Shown here in pieces: positions 52,738 through 60,898 of a stretch of 64,000 nt of DNA; position 1 is the stretch's first letter, and every line of letters begins with the position of its first letter. The notes below the pieces were generated by a model, which saw nothing but the letters and a program-made list of their open reading frames with translations, ran no database searches and was not told the origin of the DNA. Position numbers and translations under genes: made by a program. Source of the stretch: Acidobacteriota bacterium (lineage in GTDB: Bacteria; Acidobacteriota; Vicinamibacteria; Marinacidobacterales; Marinacidobacteraceae); NCBI GenBank assembly GCA_022826195.1, contig JAJDVI010000013.1, positions 1 to 64,000 on the forward strand. Direction: 5' to 3'.

Positions 52738-54630
52738 CTAGCCCGCGAGTTTTTCTTCGAGGAGGCCGCGGGCGATCATCGTGAAGTCGTGCTCGGTCAC
52801 GATGCCCACCAGGCGGCCGTCCTCCACGACCGGCAGCGATCCGACGCCCCTGGCGTTCATGAGACGGATCGCGTCCATCGACGGCGTCGAGGGGGGAATG
52901 CTGATCGGGTCCTTCTTCATCACCTCGCGCACCGGGAGGAACTCGTCCTCGTCGAGGCCGCTCTCGGCGACCAGCTTGATGATCGTGCGGTAGGAAACGA
53001 TGCCCACCAGTCTCTCGTCTTCCTCGACGGGGACGTGGCGGATCCGGCCCCAGTCCATGAGGATGGCGGCCCGGCGGACGGATTCGTCGGGGTGGACGGT
53101 GAGGATGTCCCGGGTCATGAACTGCTCGACCCGCAGGTAGTGGTGCCTCCAGCCGCCCGAATCGCTGAGCGTCGGAGGTTCCCAGCGCGCCACCGGAACG
53201 CCGGCGCCCTGCTGGCGGCGGGCCGCGCCGGTGATCGCGCTCAGCCGCTCCGAAAGGGAGGCGTGCGGGCGGAGCGACTCGTAGCCTTCGAGCATCCAGC
53301 GCGCCCCCGAGCGGCCGGTCCGCACCCTTTCCTCGACGATGCCGATGTAGTGGTCAATGTCCCGGGCGTCCACCTGCTTCCGTTCGAGGCCCTCGCGCGC
53401 CCTGGGGAGCAGCTCCTCGATCAGGAGGTCCCGCACCGGCCAGTGTTTCCCGTCGAGCCACGTCAGCTCCGCCTTCAGCCCCAACCGGCTGGCGGCGAGA
53501 AAGTTCTCGGAGACGTCCGCGAAGGGCATGGCCTCGTGCGGTTCGACACCGTCCCCGGAAAGCGCGCTCATGAGGCCGAGCCAGAGCGCCATGTTCGCCA
53601 CCTCGTCCGGGATGGTCGGCCCGGACGGCAGATAACGGCTCTCGATGCGCAGGTGGGGCTTGCCGTCGGTGATCCCGTAGCAGGGGCGGTTCCAGCGCCA
53701 GACCGTGCCGTTATGGAGCTGGAGGGCCGACAGCCGGGGCGGATCCTCGTCCGCCTCCTCCTCACCGCCGGCGTCGAGCAGCACCGAGTGGTGGGTGATG
53801 TTCTCCCGCAGGATCTCGAGGACGCCCCCGCTCACCCAGTCCCGGCCGAAGGCGCCGCGCGCGGCGCGCTGGCGCTCGGTAGCGCGGGCGCCGCGGGTGT
53901 CGAGGCTCTGCTGGAAGAGCCCGATCCGGGTCTCCCGCCAGAGCCGGCGCCCGAAGAGCAGGGGTGAATTGGGCGAACACGCGAGGATCGGCGCGGTGAC
54001 GAGCTGCGCCAGGTTGTAGAGCCGGGTGAACTCCGAAGCGCCCACCTGCAGGTGGATCTGGAAGCTGGCGTTGCAACCCTCCGGCATCACGTTGTCGTGG
54101 GTCGAGTGGATCTCGTCGGCCCCCGCCATGTGAAGGTGGTACGGCTGGTGTCCCCGGAGCCGGCTCAGGGCCTCGTTGAGCACGTGGTAGCGCGCCAGCG
54201 GCGTCATGTTGTCGAGCGTCATGTCCGAGAGCCGGAGCGTGGGGAGAATCCCCGTCAGGCAGACATCCACCCCGACGCGCCGCGCCGCTTCCGCAGCGGC
54301 GGACATGACTTCCTCGAGCCGTTTCTCGGTCCGCGACAGCAGGTCGCCGGACATCATCATCGGCTCGAGGTTCGCCTCGAGGTTGAAGCGGGCGATCTCG
54401 GTCGTGAACGAGGGGTCGTCCAGCTCCTTCAGGACCTCCATCGCTTTCGGCGCGGGGCGGTTGCCCTCACCGATCAGGAACATCTCCTGCTCCACCCCGA
54501 CGCGGTAGACGCCCTCTTCGATTCTCTCCTCCCCGATCAGCGTCTCCAGCTTGCGAAGATCGGTGAACAGCCGCTTCTCGAACCGGCGGAGTTCTTCGCC
54601 GGAAACCGCCCGCGCGTCGAGCCGACCCAT
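52738..54630 (-). CDS. Glutamate-cysteine-ligase-like domain fused to two CBS domains
   Basis: Protein of 630 residues. Residues 15-480 show the GCS2-type carboxylate-amine ligase fold: RVGVEQEMFLIGEG, EIARFNLEANLEPM, LHMAGADEIHSTHDNVMPEG, NASFQIHLQVG, and RIESRYLPSGPTIPDEV. Residues 505-625 form a CBS pair, QFMTRDILTVHPDESVRRAA and VMKKDPISIPPSTPSMDAIR, each ending in VGIVSYR or VGIVTEHD. Ligase domains of this kind join glutamate to an amine. CBS pairs bind adenosine nucleotides, so activity may follow energy charge. The reaction is unproven. It is preceded, across 57 bp, by the ABC ATPase gene. Confidence 0.9.
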   Translation of the reverse strand: MGRLDARAVSGEELRRFEKRLFTDLRKLETLIGEERIEEGVYRVGVEQEMFLIGEGNRPAPKAMEVLKELDDPSFTTEIARFNLEANLEPMMMSGDLLSRTEKRLEEVMSAAAEAARRVGVDVCLTGILPTLRLSDMTLDNMTPLARYHVLNEALSRLRGHQPYHLHMAGADEIHSTHDNVMPEGCNASFQIHLQVGASEFTRLYNLAQLVTAPILACSPNSPLLFGRRLWRETRIGLFQQSLDTRGARATERQRAARGAFGRDWVSGGVLEILRENITHHSVLLDAGGEEEADEDPPRLSALQLHNGTVWRWNRPCYGITDGKPHLRIESRYLPSGPTIPDEVANMALWLGLMSALSGDGVEPHEAMPFADVSENFLAASRLGLKAELTWLDGKHWPVRDLLIEELLPRAREGLERKQVDARDIDHYIGIVEERVRTGRSGARWMLEGYESLRPHASLSERLSAITGAARRQQGAGVPVARWEPPTLSDSGGWRHHYLRVEQFMTRDILTVHPDESVRRAAILMDWGRIRHVPVEEDERLVGIVSYRTIIKLVAESGLDEDEFLPVREVMKKDPISIPPSTPSMDAIRLMNARGVGSLPVVEDGRLVGIVTEHDFTMIARGLLEEKLAG

Positions 54631-54687
54631 GACGGCGAGGATTGTAGAAGGCGGTAGCGATCGGCGCGGATGGCCGCTCGCGGGGGC

Positions 54688-55371
54688 CTACGCGGGGTCC
54701 GGAACGATGCGGCCGTCGAAGAGTTGGACGGTGCGGTCGGCCCGGTCCGCATAGCGCGGGTCATGGGTGACCATGCAGATGGTCGCACCGCCCTCGTGGA
54801 GCGAATCCAGCAGGTCCATCACCTCGGTGCCGTTCTTCGAGTCGAGGTTGCCCGTCGGTTCGTCGGCGAGCAGGATCGAAGGTTCCCCGACGACCGCCCG
54901 GGCCACCGCCACGCGCTGCTGCTGACCTCCCGAGAGCTGCGAAGGGAAGTGCTTCCGGCGGTGGGACATCCCCACGCGCTCGAGAGCCTCGAGGGTCCGC
55001 CGTTTCCGCTCCGCGCCGGGGGTTCCCCGGTACACGAGCGGCAGTTCCACGTTCTCGTAAACCGTGAGGTCTCCGATCAGGTTGAACGCCTGGAAGATGA
55101 ACCCGACCTCCCGGTTCCGGATCCGGGCGCGCTCGGTCAGGCCCAGATTCGCCACCGAACGGCCGCCCAGCAGGTACTGGCCCGCGTTCGGGGTATCCAG
55201 CAGGCCGAGGATCGAGAGCAGCGTCGATTTGCCGCACCCGGAAGGGCCCGCGATCGCCACGTAGTCGCCGGCGTCGAAGCGGAGACTCACTTCGGAGAGG
55301 GCGTGCGTTTCGACCTCCTCGGTGTAGAAGATCTTGCTGATGCCGCTCAACTGGATGACGGGGTCGGACAC
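54688..55371 (-). CDS. ABC transporter ATP-binding protein (MacB/LolD type)
   Basis: ATPase of 227 residues with Walker A GPSGCGKST, signature LSGGQQQR, Walker B ILLADEPT, D-loop NLDSKNG and H-loop MVTHDPRYA. Start GTG 55371 is preceded by AAAGGAGAACTC. It follows the membrane-fusion adaptor gene by 71 bp on the same strand, as in MacAB-like systems. No FtsX/MacB permease gene lies next to the pair, so the membrane part must be coded elsewhere or has been lost. Confidence 0.92.
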   Translation of the reverse strand: MSDPVIQLSGISKIFYTEEVETHALSEVSLRFDAGDYVAIAGPSGCGKSTLLSILGLLDTPNAGQYLLGGRSVANLGLTERARIRNREVGFIFQAFNLIGDLTVYENVELPLVYRGTPGAERKRRTLEALERVGMSHRRKHFPSQLSGGQQQRVAVARAVVGEPSILLADEPTGNLDSKNGTEVMDLLDSLHEGGATICMVTHDPRYADRADRTVQLFDGRIVPDPA

Positions 55372-55442
55372 GAGTTCTCCTTTGCCGCTGTTAAACGTTG
55401 TCTACTCCGAAGGGTTCCCAATCGCTGTTTCGAACCCGGCCA

Positions 55443-56696
55443 TCATCGCAGACGGATCCGGTCGTGCCCCGCCCAGGCCGACGGGTCCGAGAGGATCACG
55501 GTGTCGCCCTCGTCGAGGCCCTCGCGGATCTCCACGGTGTTGACCGAGGCCTTGCCGAGCCGCACCCGCACCCGGACCGCGTCGTCGCCCGCCCCGGTCA
55601 GCCGGAAGAGTTCCACCTCGTCGCCTTCCTGCCCGAAGGCGGGCCGGCCGACGTGCAGCACGTCGTCGAGACGCTCGATCTCCACGAGGCCGTCCACGGA
55701 GAGTTCGCTGCGGGCGCCGCGGGGGAGATCCCCGGTGAAGGCAACGTCCACCGTCACCGCACCGTCCCGGACCGCCGGCTCCACCCGGATGACCCGTCCG
55801 GGCACGATTCCGTTCCGGGTGTCCACCTGGGCCGGCTGCCCCACCTCGATGTCTTTCGCCTGGACCTCGGCGATCCGCAGTTCCGCCTTCAGATGCGCCG
55901 GTTCGGCGACCCGGGCCAGGTTGTCGCCCTCCGCCACCTGCTGGCCCGCCTCGGCGGACACCTCCTCGAGGACGCCCGCGATCCCGGCGCGAACCTCGAG
56001 CCGCGACACGAGTTCGCGCTTCAGATCGAAGACGGCCCGGAGCCGCGCCACCCGGGCCTCTTCCGCCGCGAGTTCCGCCGCCGCCACCGCTTCGGCGAGC
56101 TCCAGCCGTTCCGCTTCGTGCCGGGCTCGCGCCTGGAGTTCGCTGGCGGCGCCCTGACTGTCCTCCAGAGTGATCCGGCCGATGATCCCCTCGGCGTAGA
56201 TCTGGGCATCCGCCTCCGCGTCGAGGGCCGCCTGGCGGGCTTCCGCCTCGACCGAAGCGAGCACCGACCGCTGGTTCAGCACCTGGCGGCGCAACTGGAC
56301 GCGGCGATCGTCCAGATCGGCTTCGGCGGCCGCGAGTTCGAGTTCCGCCGCCGTCGCCTCCTGGACGAGGCTGGGGTTCTCGAGCGTGAGGATCGCCGTC
56401 TCGGGCTCGACCCGGACTCCGGGGAGCGCATGCACCGCGGCAACCCTTCCGGAACTGCCGGCCGCCACCCGCCGGACTTCCACCGGCACCAGCGTGCCGG
56501 GCCCCCGCACGCTCAGCAGCATCTCTCCCCGCCGGACCGTATCCACGAACACCGCGCCGCGGTCCACGCTCGGCGCGGCGGGCGCCAGGCGGAGGGCGAA
56601 GAACACGAGCGCCGCCAGCCCGCCGCCGCCGAGCGCCATCAGCACGATGCGCCGGCGCCGGCGGCCTTCGGCGATTCCTTCGCGGGCGATGTCCAT
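55443..56696 (-). CDS. Periplasmic adaptor (HlyD/RND-type membrane-fusion protein)
   Basis: Protein of 417 residues. An N-terminal membrane anchor (IVLMALGGGGLAALVFFALR) is followed by a lipoyl-like half (GTLVPVEVRRVAAGSSGRVA) and a long coiled-coil hairpin from about residue 115 to 235, rich in Ala/Glu. The second lipoyl half (IAGVLEEVSAEAGQQVAEGD) and beta-barrel domains follow (AQVDTRNGIVPGRVIRVEP; VRVRLGKASVNTVEIREGLD). It links an inner-membrane transporter to outer-membrane export. ATG 56696 starts the anchor. It is adjacent to the ATPase gene but no permease is present. Confidence 0.9.
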   Translation of the reverse strand: MDIAREGIAEGRRRRRIVLMALGGGGLAALVFFALRLAPAAPSVDRGAVFVDTVRRGEMLLSVRGPGTLVPVEVRRVAAGSSGRVAAVHALPGVRVEPETAILTLENPSLVQEATAAELELAAAEADLDDRRVQLRRQVLNQRSVLASVEAEARQAALDAEADAQIYAEGIIGRITLEDSQGAASELQARARHEAERLELAEAVAAAELAAEEARVARLRAVFDLKRELVSRLEVRAGIAGVLEEVSAEAGQQVAEGDNLARVAEPAHLKAELRIAEVQAKDIEVGQPAQVDTRNGIVPGRVIRVEPAVRDGAVTVDVAFTGDLPRGARSELSVDGLVEIERLDDVLHVGRPAFGQEGDEVELFRLTGAGDDAVRVRVRLGKASVNTVEIREGLDEGDTVILSDPSAWAGHDRIRLR

Positions 56697-56718
56697 CCGG
56701 TGTCCCGTTCCTGCGGAA

Positions 56719-58710
56719 TTAACGCTGCCGGCCCTCCGGGGTTCCTCCCGTCGGACGGACGAGCGGCGCCCCACCCAGCAGCGAGCGGCCCGGCAACGCC
56801 GGATCGGCCGGCAGCTCCAGCAGGTCGAGCGCGGTCGGAACCACGTCGAGAGCGCTGGCCCGTGGCCATCCCGACCCCGCGGGGATCCGCGGCCCCCAGG
56901 CGGCCAGCACCGCGAGCATGTCGCGGCGGGTGGGCGCGAAGCCATGGTTGCCCGACGAGCGGGCCGGCATCACGATGTCTTCCGCGGGTCGGGCCGAGGT
57001 CAGGAACCCCGGCCGCAGCAGCGGAAACAGATCCCCCGTCGTCGCGCCGCCGGGCTGCACGCGGCCTCGGGCTACCGGCTCGAGGAATCCCGTCACGACC
57101 GGCTCATCGTCCGCGCGAATCGCGAGCAGGGCGGAGCGGACCGCCGCGAGCACTTCCGCTTCCTGATCCGGGGACACGATCCCCTGCGGGCGCGACGCGC
57201 GGTTGATCGCCACGCTCCCGTCCGCCGTGGTCAGGAGCATCGCCTTCGTGCGGGAAAGGTCCACGGCGCCATCGGCGCCGAAGGCGAGGAGCCCGGCGCG
57301 CTCGAGCGCCACGTTGAGGTGCAGGAGCCGATCGGTTCCGGACATCCCGTGATCGCTCACCACCATGAGATGGGCGCCTGACGTCTCGGCCAACCGAAAG
57401 AGCCTCCCCAGGACCCGGTCCACTTCGGCGAACGCTCCGGCGAGCACCGGCCGCAGCGATTCCGCCAGCGGCGCGTAGTGACTGGGGAGCCGCTCGTCGA
57501 GCCGCCCGTAGAGGAGATGACCCAACTCGTCCGCCATCGGCAGGTAGAGGGCGATGAGGTCCCAGTCCGGGAGCGAGGCGGCGGCGTCGAGGTGGGCAAG
57601 CGAAGAGTCCGCCACCGCGCCGGCGATCTCGAGCAGCCGGGACTCCGCGATCCCCTCGCCGCCTTCGGCCCGGGTCCGGCCGAGGCGGCCCGACGCGTAC
57701 TCCGGAGCGCCCACCGTGCGGGGCCACTCGGGCGCACCGAGCCGCTCGTTCCAGAACGCCTCCGGATGCGCCCCCATCTCGCTCGCGCCGCCGCGGAAGA
57801 CGAGATAGCGGGCGGGGGATCCGGCAGCGGGAGCGGTCGCCGCGAACGCGCGCACCCGGAACTCCACCCGGGCGCCCTCCGCTTCGACGCTGATGGGCCC
57901 GGAGAACCCCGCGCCGGCCCCGATCCCGACGCGCGCCAGCCAGATGGGCGCCTCCGTTCCCGGTTCGCCGGGGTCCTCCAGCACCCCGAAGGTGTCCCAC
58001 CCGGCCTCCGGATTCAGGGGATCGTCGAGGAAGACCCCGAGAAAACCTGTCCCTCCGACGTCGAAGCGGAAGAACCCGGGACTTCCGCCAACCCGCGGAG
58101 AGGCCCGCTCGCCGGCGAGCGGCACGGGGGGCTCGGCGAGCAGAGGATTCCGCACCTCGTCGAGGGTCGCCGGCGGCACCCGCACGTCCCCGTATCCGGT
58201 GAGGATGTGGAGCTCGCCGCGCCGCTCGGGACCGAGCCGGCCGAGCGCCGCATCGAGCGGCCAGGTGTGGGTCGTATGGAGCGCGACGGCCCGCCGGCCC
58301 GCGCGCGCCACCCGCGTCCACAGCGGGTCGGCCCGGAGGAGGGCCGCCGAGAACCCGTCCCGCGTCTCCAGCAGGGCGTGGGAATCGGCCGGCAGCGCGA
58401 GGACCGAATTGCCGGTGATCCCGGTCTCCCGCCCCGGAAGCCCGGTCCAGATCATGGCGAACGACGGGGCGGTCTTGGACGGAAACGCCGTCACCATCCC
58501 GTCCGAGAAGGCCCCCTCGGCGCGAAGCCGGGCGAGGTTGGGCAGTACGCCCTGCCGGAGGAACGCCTGCACCAGCTCGTAGCCGCCGCCGTCCACCGCC
58601 AGCACCAGCAGACGCGGTTTCGGCGGCGCCGCGGCATCGGCAACGGGGGCCACGGAGAGCGCCGCGACCAGCACCGCGGGCAGCCGCATCCAGCCCGAGA
58701 GAGTCCTCAC
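56719..58710 (-). CDS. Secreted alkaline-phosphatase-superfamily phosphodiesterase
   Basis: Protein of about 663 residues with a signal peptide (MRTLSGWMRLPAVLVAALSV). LLVLAVDGGGYELVQAFLRQ begins the domain with the first metal Asp. TAFPSKTAPSFAMIWTG carries the Thr/Ser nucleophile region, LPMADELGHLLYG a second metal Asp/His, and VVSDHGMSG the last Asp-His pair. NHGFAPTRRDML closes the site. This is the nucleotide-pyrophosphatase/phosphodiesterase pattern. GTG 58710 or ATG 58689 could start it. It precedes the adaptor gene by 22 bp on the same strand, probably one operon. Confidence 0.88.
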   Translation of the reverse strand: MRTLSGWMRLPAVLVAALSVAPVADAAAPPKPRLLVLAVDGGGYELVQAFLRQGVLPNLARLRAEGAFSDGMVTAFPSKTAPSFAMIWTGLPGRETGITGNSVLALPADSHALLETRDGFSAALLRADPLWTRVARAGRRAVALHTTHTWPLDAALGRLGPERRGELHILTGYGDVRVPPATLDEVRNPLLAEPPVPLAGERASPRVGGSPGFFRFDVGGTGFLGVFLDDPLNPEAGWDTFGVLEDPGEPGTEAPIWLARVGIGAGAGFSGPISVEAEGARVEFRVRAFAATAPAAGSPARYLVFRGGASEMGAHPEAFWNERLGAPEWPRTVGAPEYASGRLGRTRAEGGEGIAESRLLEIAGAVADSSLAHLDAAASLPDWDLIALYLPMADELGHLLYGRLDERLPSHYAPLAESLRPVLAGAFAEVDRVLGRLFRLAETSGAHLMVVSDHGMSGTDRLLHLNVALERAGLLAFGADGAVDLSRTKAMLLTTADGSVAINRASRPQGIVSPDQEAEVLAAVRSALLAIRADDEPVVTGFLEPVARGRVQPGGATTGDLFPLLRPGFLTSARPAEDIVMPARSSGNHGFAPTRRDMLAVLAAWGPRIPAGSGWPRASALDVVPTALDLLELPADPALPGRSLLGGAPLVRPTGGTPEGRQR

Positions 58711-58728
58711 CCGGCGAACCCTAGCGGC

Positions 58729-59154
58729 ATGTTGCTGCGTGCTACGATCAAATCCGTGCGCCAGGAAGTCTTCACTTCTTCCGCGACGACCCGGGGGATT
58801 CGGGTGGACGTGGAGGCGCGTTTCGCGGACCGGCGCCCCGAGCCGGACCCGGCCTGGCTGTTCCAGTACGACATCGCCATCACCAACGAGTCCGAGGAAC
58901 TGGTGCAGTTGCTGAGCCGGCACTGGGTCATCGAGCACGGGGAAGGCCGGGTCGAGGAGGTCCGCGGTCCCGGAGTGGTCGGCGCCCGTCCCTACCTGGT
59001 TCCCGGCGAGTCGTTTCACTACTCGTCATGGTGTCCGCTGCGCGCCCCATTCGGTTCGATGCGGGGGTCCTACCTGATGGAGATCCCGGGCGGGCAGCGG
59101 TTCAAGGTCGAGATCGCCCAGTTCACGCTGAGCGAACCGGTCACGCTGCACTGA
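58729..59154 (+). CDS. apaG: ApaG family protein
   Basis: Protein of about 141 residues of the ApaG family: GIRVDVEARFADRR, WLFQYDIAITNESEELVQLL, SRHWVIEHGEG, VRGPGVVGARPYLVPGESFH, and MRGSYLMEI. This single fibronectin-like domain is often linked to Mg/Co tolerance or to diadenosine-polyphosphate metabolism; its molecular job is not settled. ATG 58729 is the first start and GTG 58756 an alternative closer to the usual N-terminus. It diverges from the phosphodiesterase gene by 18 bp. Confidence 0.9.
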   Translation: MLLRATIKSVRQEVFTSSATTRGIRVDVEARFADRRPEPDPAWLFQYDIAITNESEELVQLLSRHWVIEHGEGRVEEVRGPGVVGARPYLVPGESFHYSSWCPLRAPFGSMRGSYLMEIPGGQRFKVEIAQFTLSEPVTLH

Positions 59155-59207
59155 GGCAACCACGGGGGTCCGGCAGCATGAGTCGGGGCCGAAGGCGACG
59201 TCCGTCC

Positions 59208-59993
59208 ATGGCCGATCAGGCGGACCGCTATCAGCTCTACCAGAACTCCGTCCAGGACGCTCCAGCCGACGCCGCCTTCCTCGACGACGAGTTCCACCGC
59301 CGCCGGGCCCGGCGGGCGCGCTCGCTGCGCGAGGATTTCTGCGGCACCGCGGCCCTTTCCTGCGAGTTCGTCGCCCGCCATCCCGGGAGCCGGGCGATCG
59401 GGGTGGACCTCGACCCGGACCCGCTGGCGTGGGGACGCGAGCACAACATCGCGAGCCTGAGCCGTGCGGAGCAGGAGCGGATCGAACTGGTCGAAAGCGA
59501 CGTCCTCGACATCGCCGAACCCCGGGTGGACCTGATCGCGGCGATGAACTTCAGTTACTGGATCTTCGAGACCCGGGACCTGCTGCGGGAGTACTTCGAG
59601 CGGGTCCGCCGCTCCCTCAACCCTGACGGGCTCTTCTTCATCGACGCCTACGGGGGCTCCGACTGCCACGAGGAGAAGGAGTACGCGCGCGAAGAAGACG
59701 GGTTCGACTTCATCTGGGACCAGGTTGCCTTCGACCCGGTCAGCGGACGGATGCGCTGCGCGATCCACTACGAGTTCCCGGACGGCAGCAAGCTGAGGAA
59801 CGCCTTCCGCTACCAGTGGCGATTCTGGTCGCTTCCCGAACTGCGCGAACTGCTCGAGGAAGCCGGGTATTCGCGGACCGTGGTGCTGTGGGAAGGGGCC
59901 GACGAGAACGGCGACGGGAACGGCGAGTTCGAAGAGGTCACCGAAGGCTCCGCCGACGAGACCTGGATCGCCTACCTGGTCAGCGAGCCCTGA
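59208..59993 (+). CDS. Class I SAM-dependent methyltransferase
   Basis: Protein of 261 residues. SAM-binding motif I is LREDFCGTAALSCEFV (an acidic residue and a loop with C-G-T in place of GxGxG), acidic motif II is AIGVDLDPDPLAWG, and motif III/IV is LIAAMNFSYWIFETRDLL, with the Rossmann strand LNPDGLFFIDAYGG. WRFWSLPELRELLEEAGYSR near the C-terminus is a common last helix. The methyl acceptor is unknown. ATG 59208 is chosen; ATG 59178 adds ten basic residues. It lies between apaG and the cinA-like gene on the same strand. Confidence 0.86.
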   Translation: MADQADRYQLYQNSVQDAPADAAFLDDEFHRRRARRARSLREDFCGTAALSCEFVARHPGSRAIGVDLDPDPLAWGREHNIASLSRAEQERIELVESDVLDIAEPRVDLIAAMNFSYWIFETRDLLREYFERVRRSLNPDGLFFIDAYGGSDCHEEKEYAREEDGFDFIWDQVAFDPVSGRMRCAIHYEFPDGSKLRNAFRYQWRFWSLPELRELLEEAGYSRTVVLWEGADENGDGNGEFEEVTEGSADETWIAYLVSEP

Positions 59994-60003
59994 CGGCGGG
60001 CGC

Positions 60004-60774
60004 GTGCCGGAAGGGACCGCCGGTCTTCAGACCGGCACCGCCGAGCGCAGCGAGGCGGAAGGTCGCGACGCGCGTCCAACTCGACGCCCTACCGCCGCCT
60101 TTCTCGTCATCGGCAACGAGATCCTCTCCGGCAAGGTCGCCGACACGAACACCGGCCTGCTGGCCCGGCTGCTCCGCACGAAAGGGATCGAACTCCGGCG
60201 GGTCGTCACCATCCCGGACGAACCGGAGGTCATCGCCGCGGAAACGGCCCAGCTTGCGGCATCCCACGACTTCCTGTTCACCTCGGGCGGGGTGGGGGCC
60301 ACTCACGATGACGTCACCATGGAGGGTGTCGCCCGGGCGTTCGGGACCGGAGTGATCCACCACCCCCGCTTCCTCGCATCGCTCCGGCAACGCGGTCTCG
60401 GGACGAGCCACCGCGACCTCGCCCGCGTCCCGGAAGGCGCCGAGCTTCGCGAAGGACGAAAGGAAACCTGGCCCGTTGTCGTAATGCGCAACGTCTGGAT
60501 CCTCCCCGGGCTCCCGCCGGTCTTCGAGCGCAAGCTGGAGATCCTGGCCGAGTGCCTTCCGGAAGGGCCCCGCTACTTCGCCGACGAGGAGTTGGTGCCC
60601 CGCCCCGAGGAGGAGCTGATCCCGCTCCTCGACCGGGTCGTGGCGGACCATCCCCAGGTCCAGATCGGCTCCTACCCGGTGGCGGCGGGGACCCGCATCA
60701 CGCTCGACGGCGACGACGGGCAGGCGGTAGCCAACGCCGCCGCCGCCCTCCGGAATGGCCTCACGGCACTGTAG
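60004..60774 (+). CDS. CinA-like molybdopterin-binding-domain protein
   Basis: Protein of 256 residues, a single MoaB/MogA/CinA-type domain: AAFLVIGNEILSGKVADTNT, DFLFTSGGVGATHDDVTMEG, and VWILPGLPPVFERKLEIL. The C-terminal deamidase domain of true CinA is absent. Such domains bind molybdopterin or nucleotides, or act in pyridine-nucleotide recycling. The start is GTG 60004, because no other start precedes the conserved AAFLVIGNE. As a result the first 20 or so residues are read from repeat copy I (GLQTGTAERSEAEG). A role in molybdenum-cofactor supply for the two hydroxylases is possible but not shown. Confidence 0.8.
   Translation: MPEGTAGLQTGTAERSEAEGRDARPTRRPTAAFLVIGNEILSGKVADTNTGLLARLLRTKGIELRRVVTIPDEPEVIAAETAQLAASHDFLFTSGGVGATHDDVTMEGVARAFGTGVIHHPRFLASLRQRGLGTSHRDLARVPEGAELREGRKETWPVVVMRNVWILPGLPPVFERKLEILAECLPEGPRYFADEELVPRPEEELIPLLDRVVADHPQVQIGSYPVAAGTRITLDGDDGQAVANAAAALRNGLTAL
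60013..60058 (+). repeat. Dispersed paired-hairpin repeat, copy I (within a coding frame)
   Basis: GGGACCGCCGGTCTTCAGAC begins the copy: first stem GCCGGTC/GACCGGC, then a second stem CCGCC/GGCGG around GAGCGCAGCGA. It overlaps the 5' end of the CinA-like gene in frame. Confidence 0.78.
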
Positions 60775-60781
60775 GCGGAAC

Positions 60782-60842
60782 CGGCTTGGAACGCCGGTCT
60801 CCAGACCGGCACCGCGGCGCTCCGCGCCGCGCGCGAGGTAAC
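60782..60842 (+). repeat. Dispersed paired-hairpin repeat, copy J
   Basis: First hairpin GCCGGTCTCCAGACCGGC, second hairpin GCGGCGCTCCGCGCCGC, ending GGTAAC. Identical to copy C over 51 bp. It begins 7 bp after the stop of the CinA-like gene, so that gene is flanked by two copies in the same orientation. Confidence 0.85.
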
Positions 60843-60898
60843 GCCCGGCCCGCCCGAAAGCGCGTCTCACCCGTTTCGGGTCAGAATGACCGGGACCA

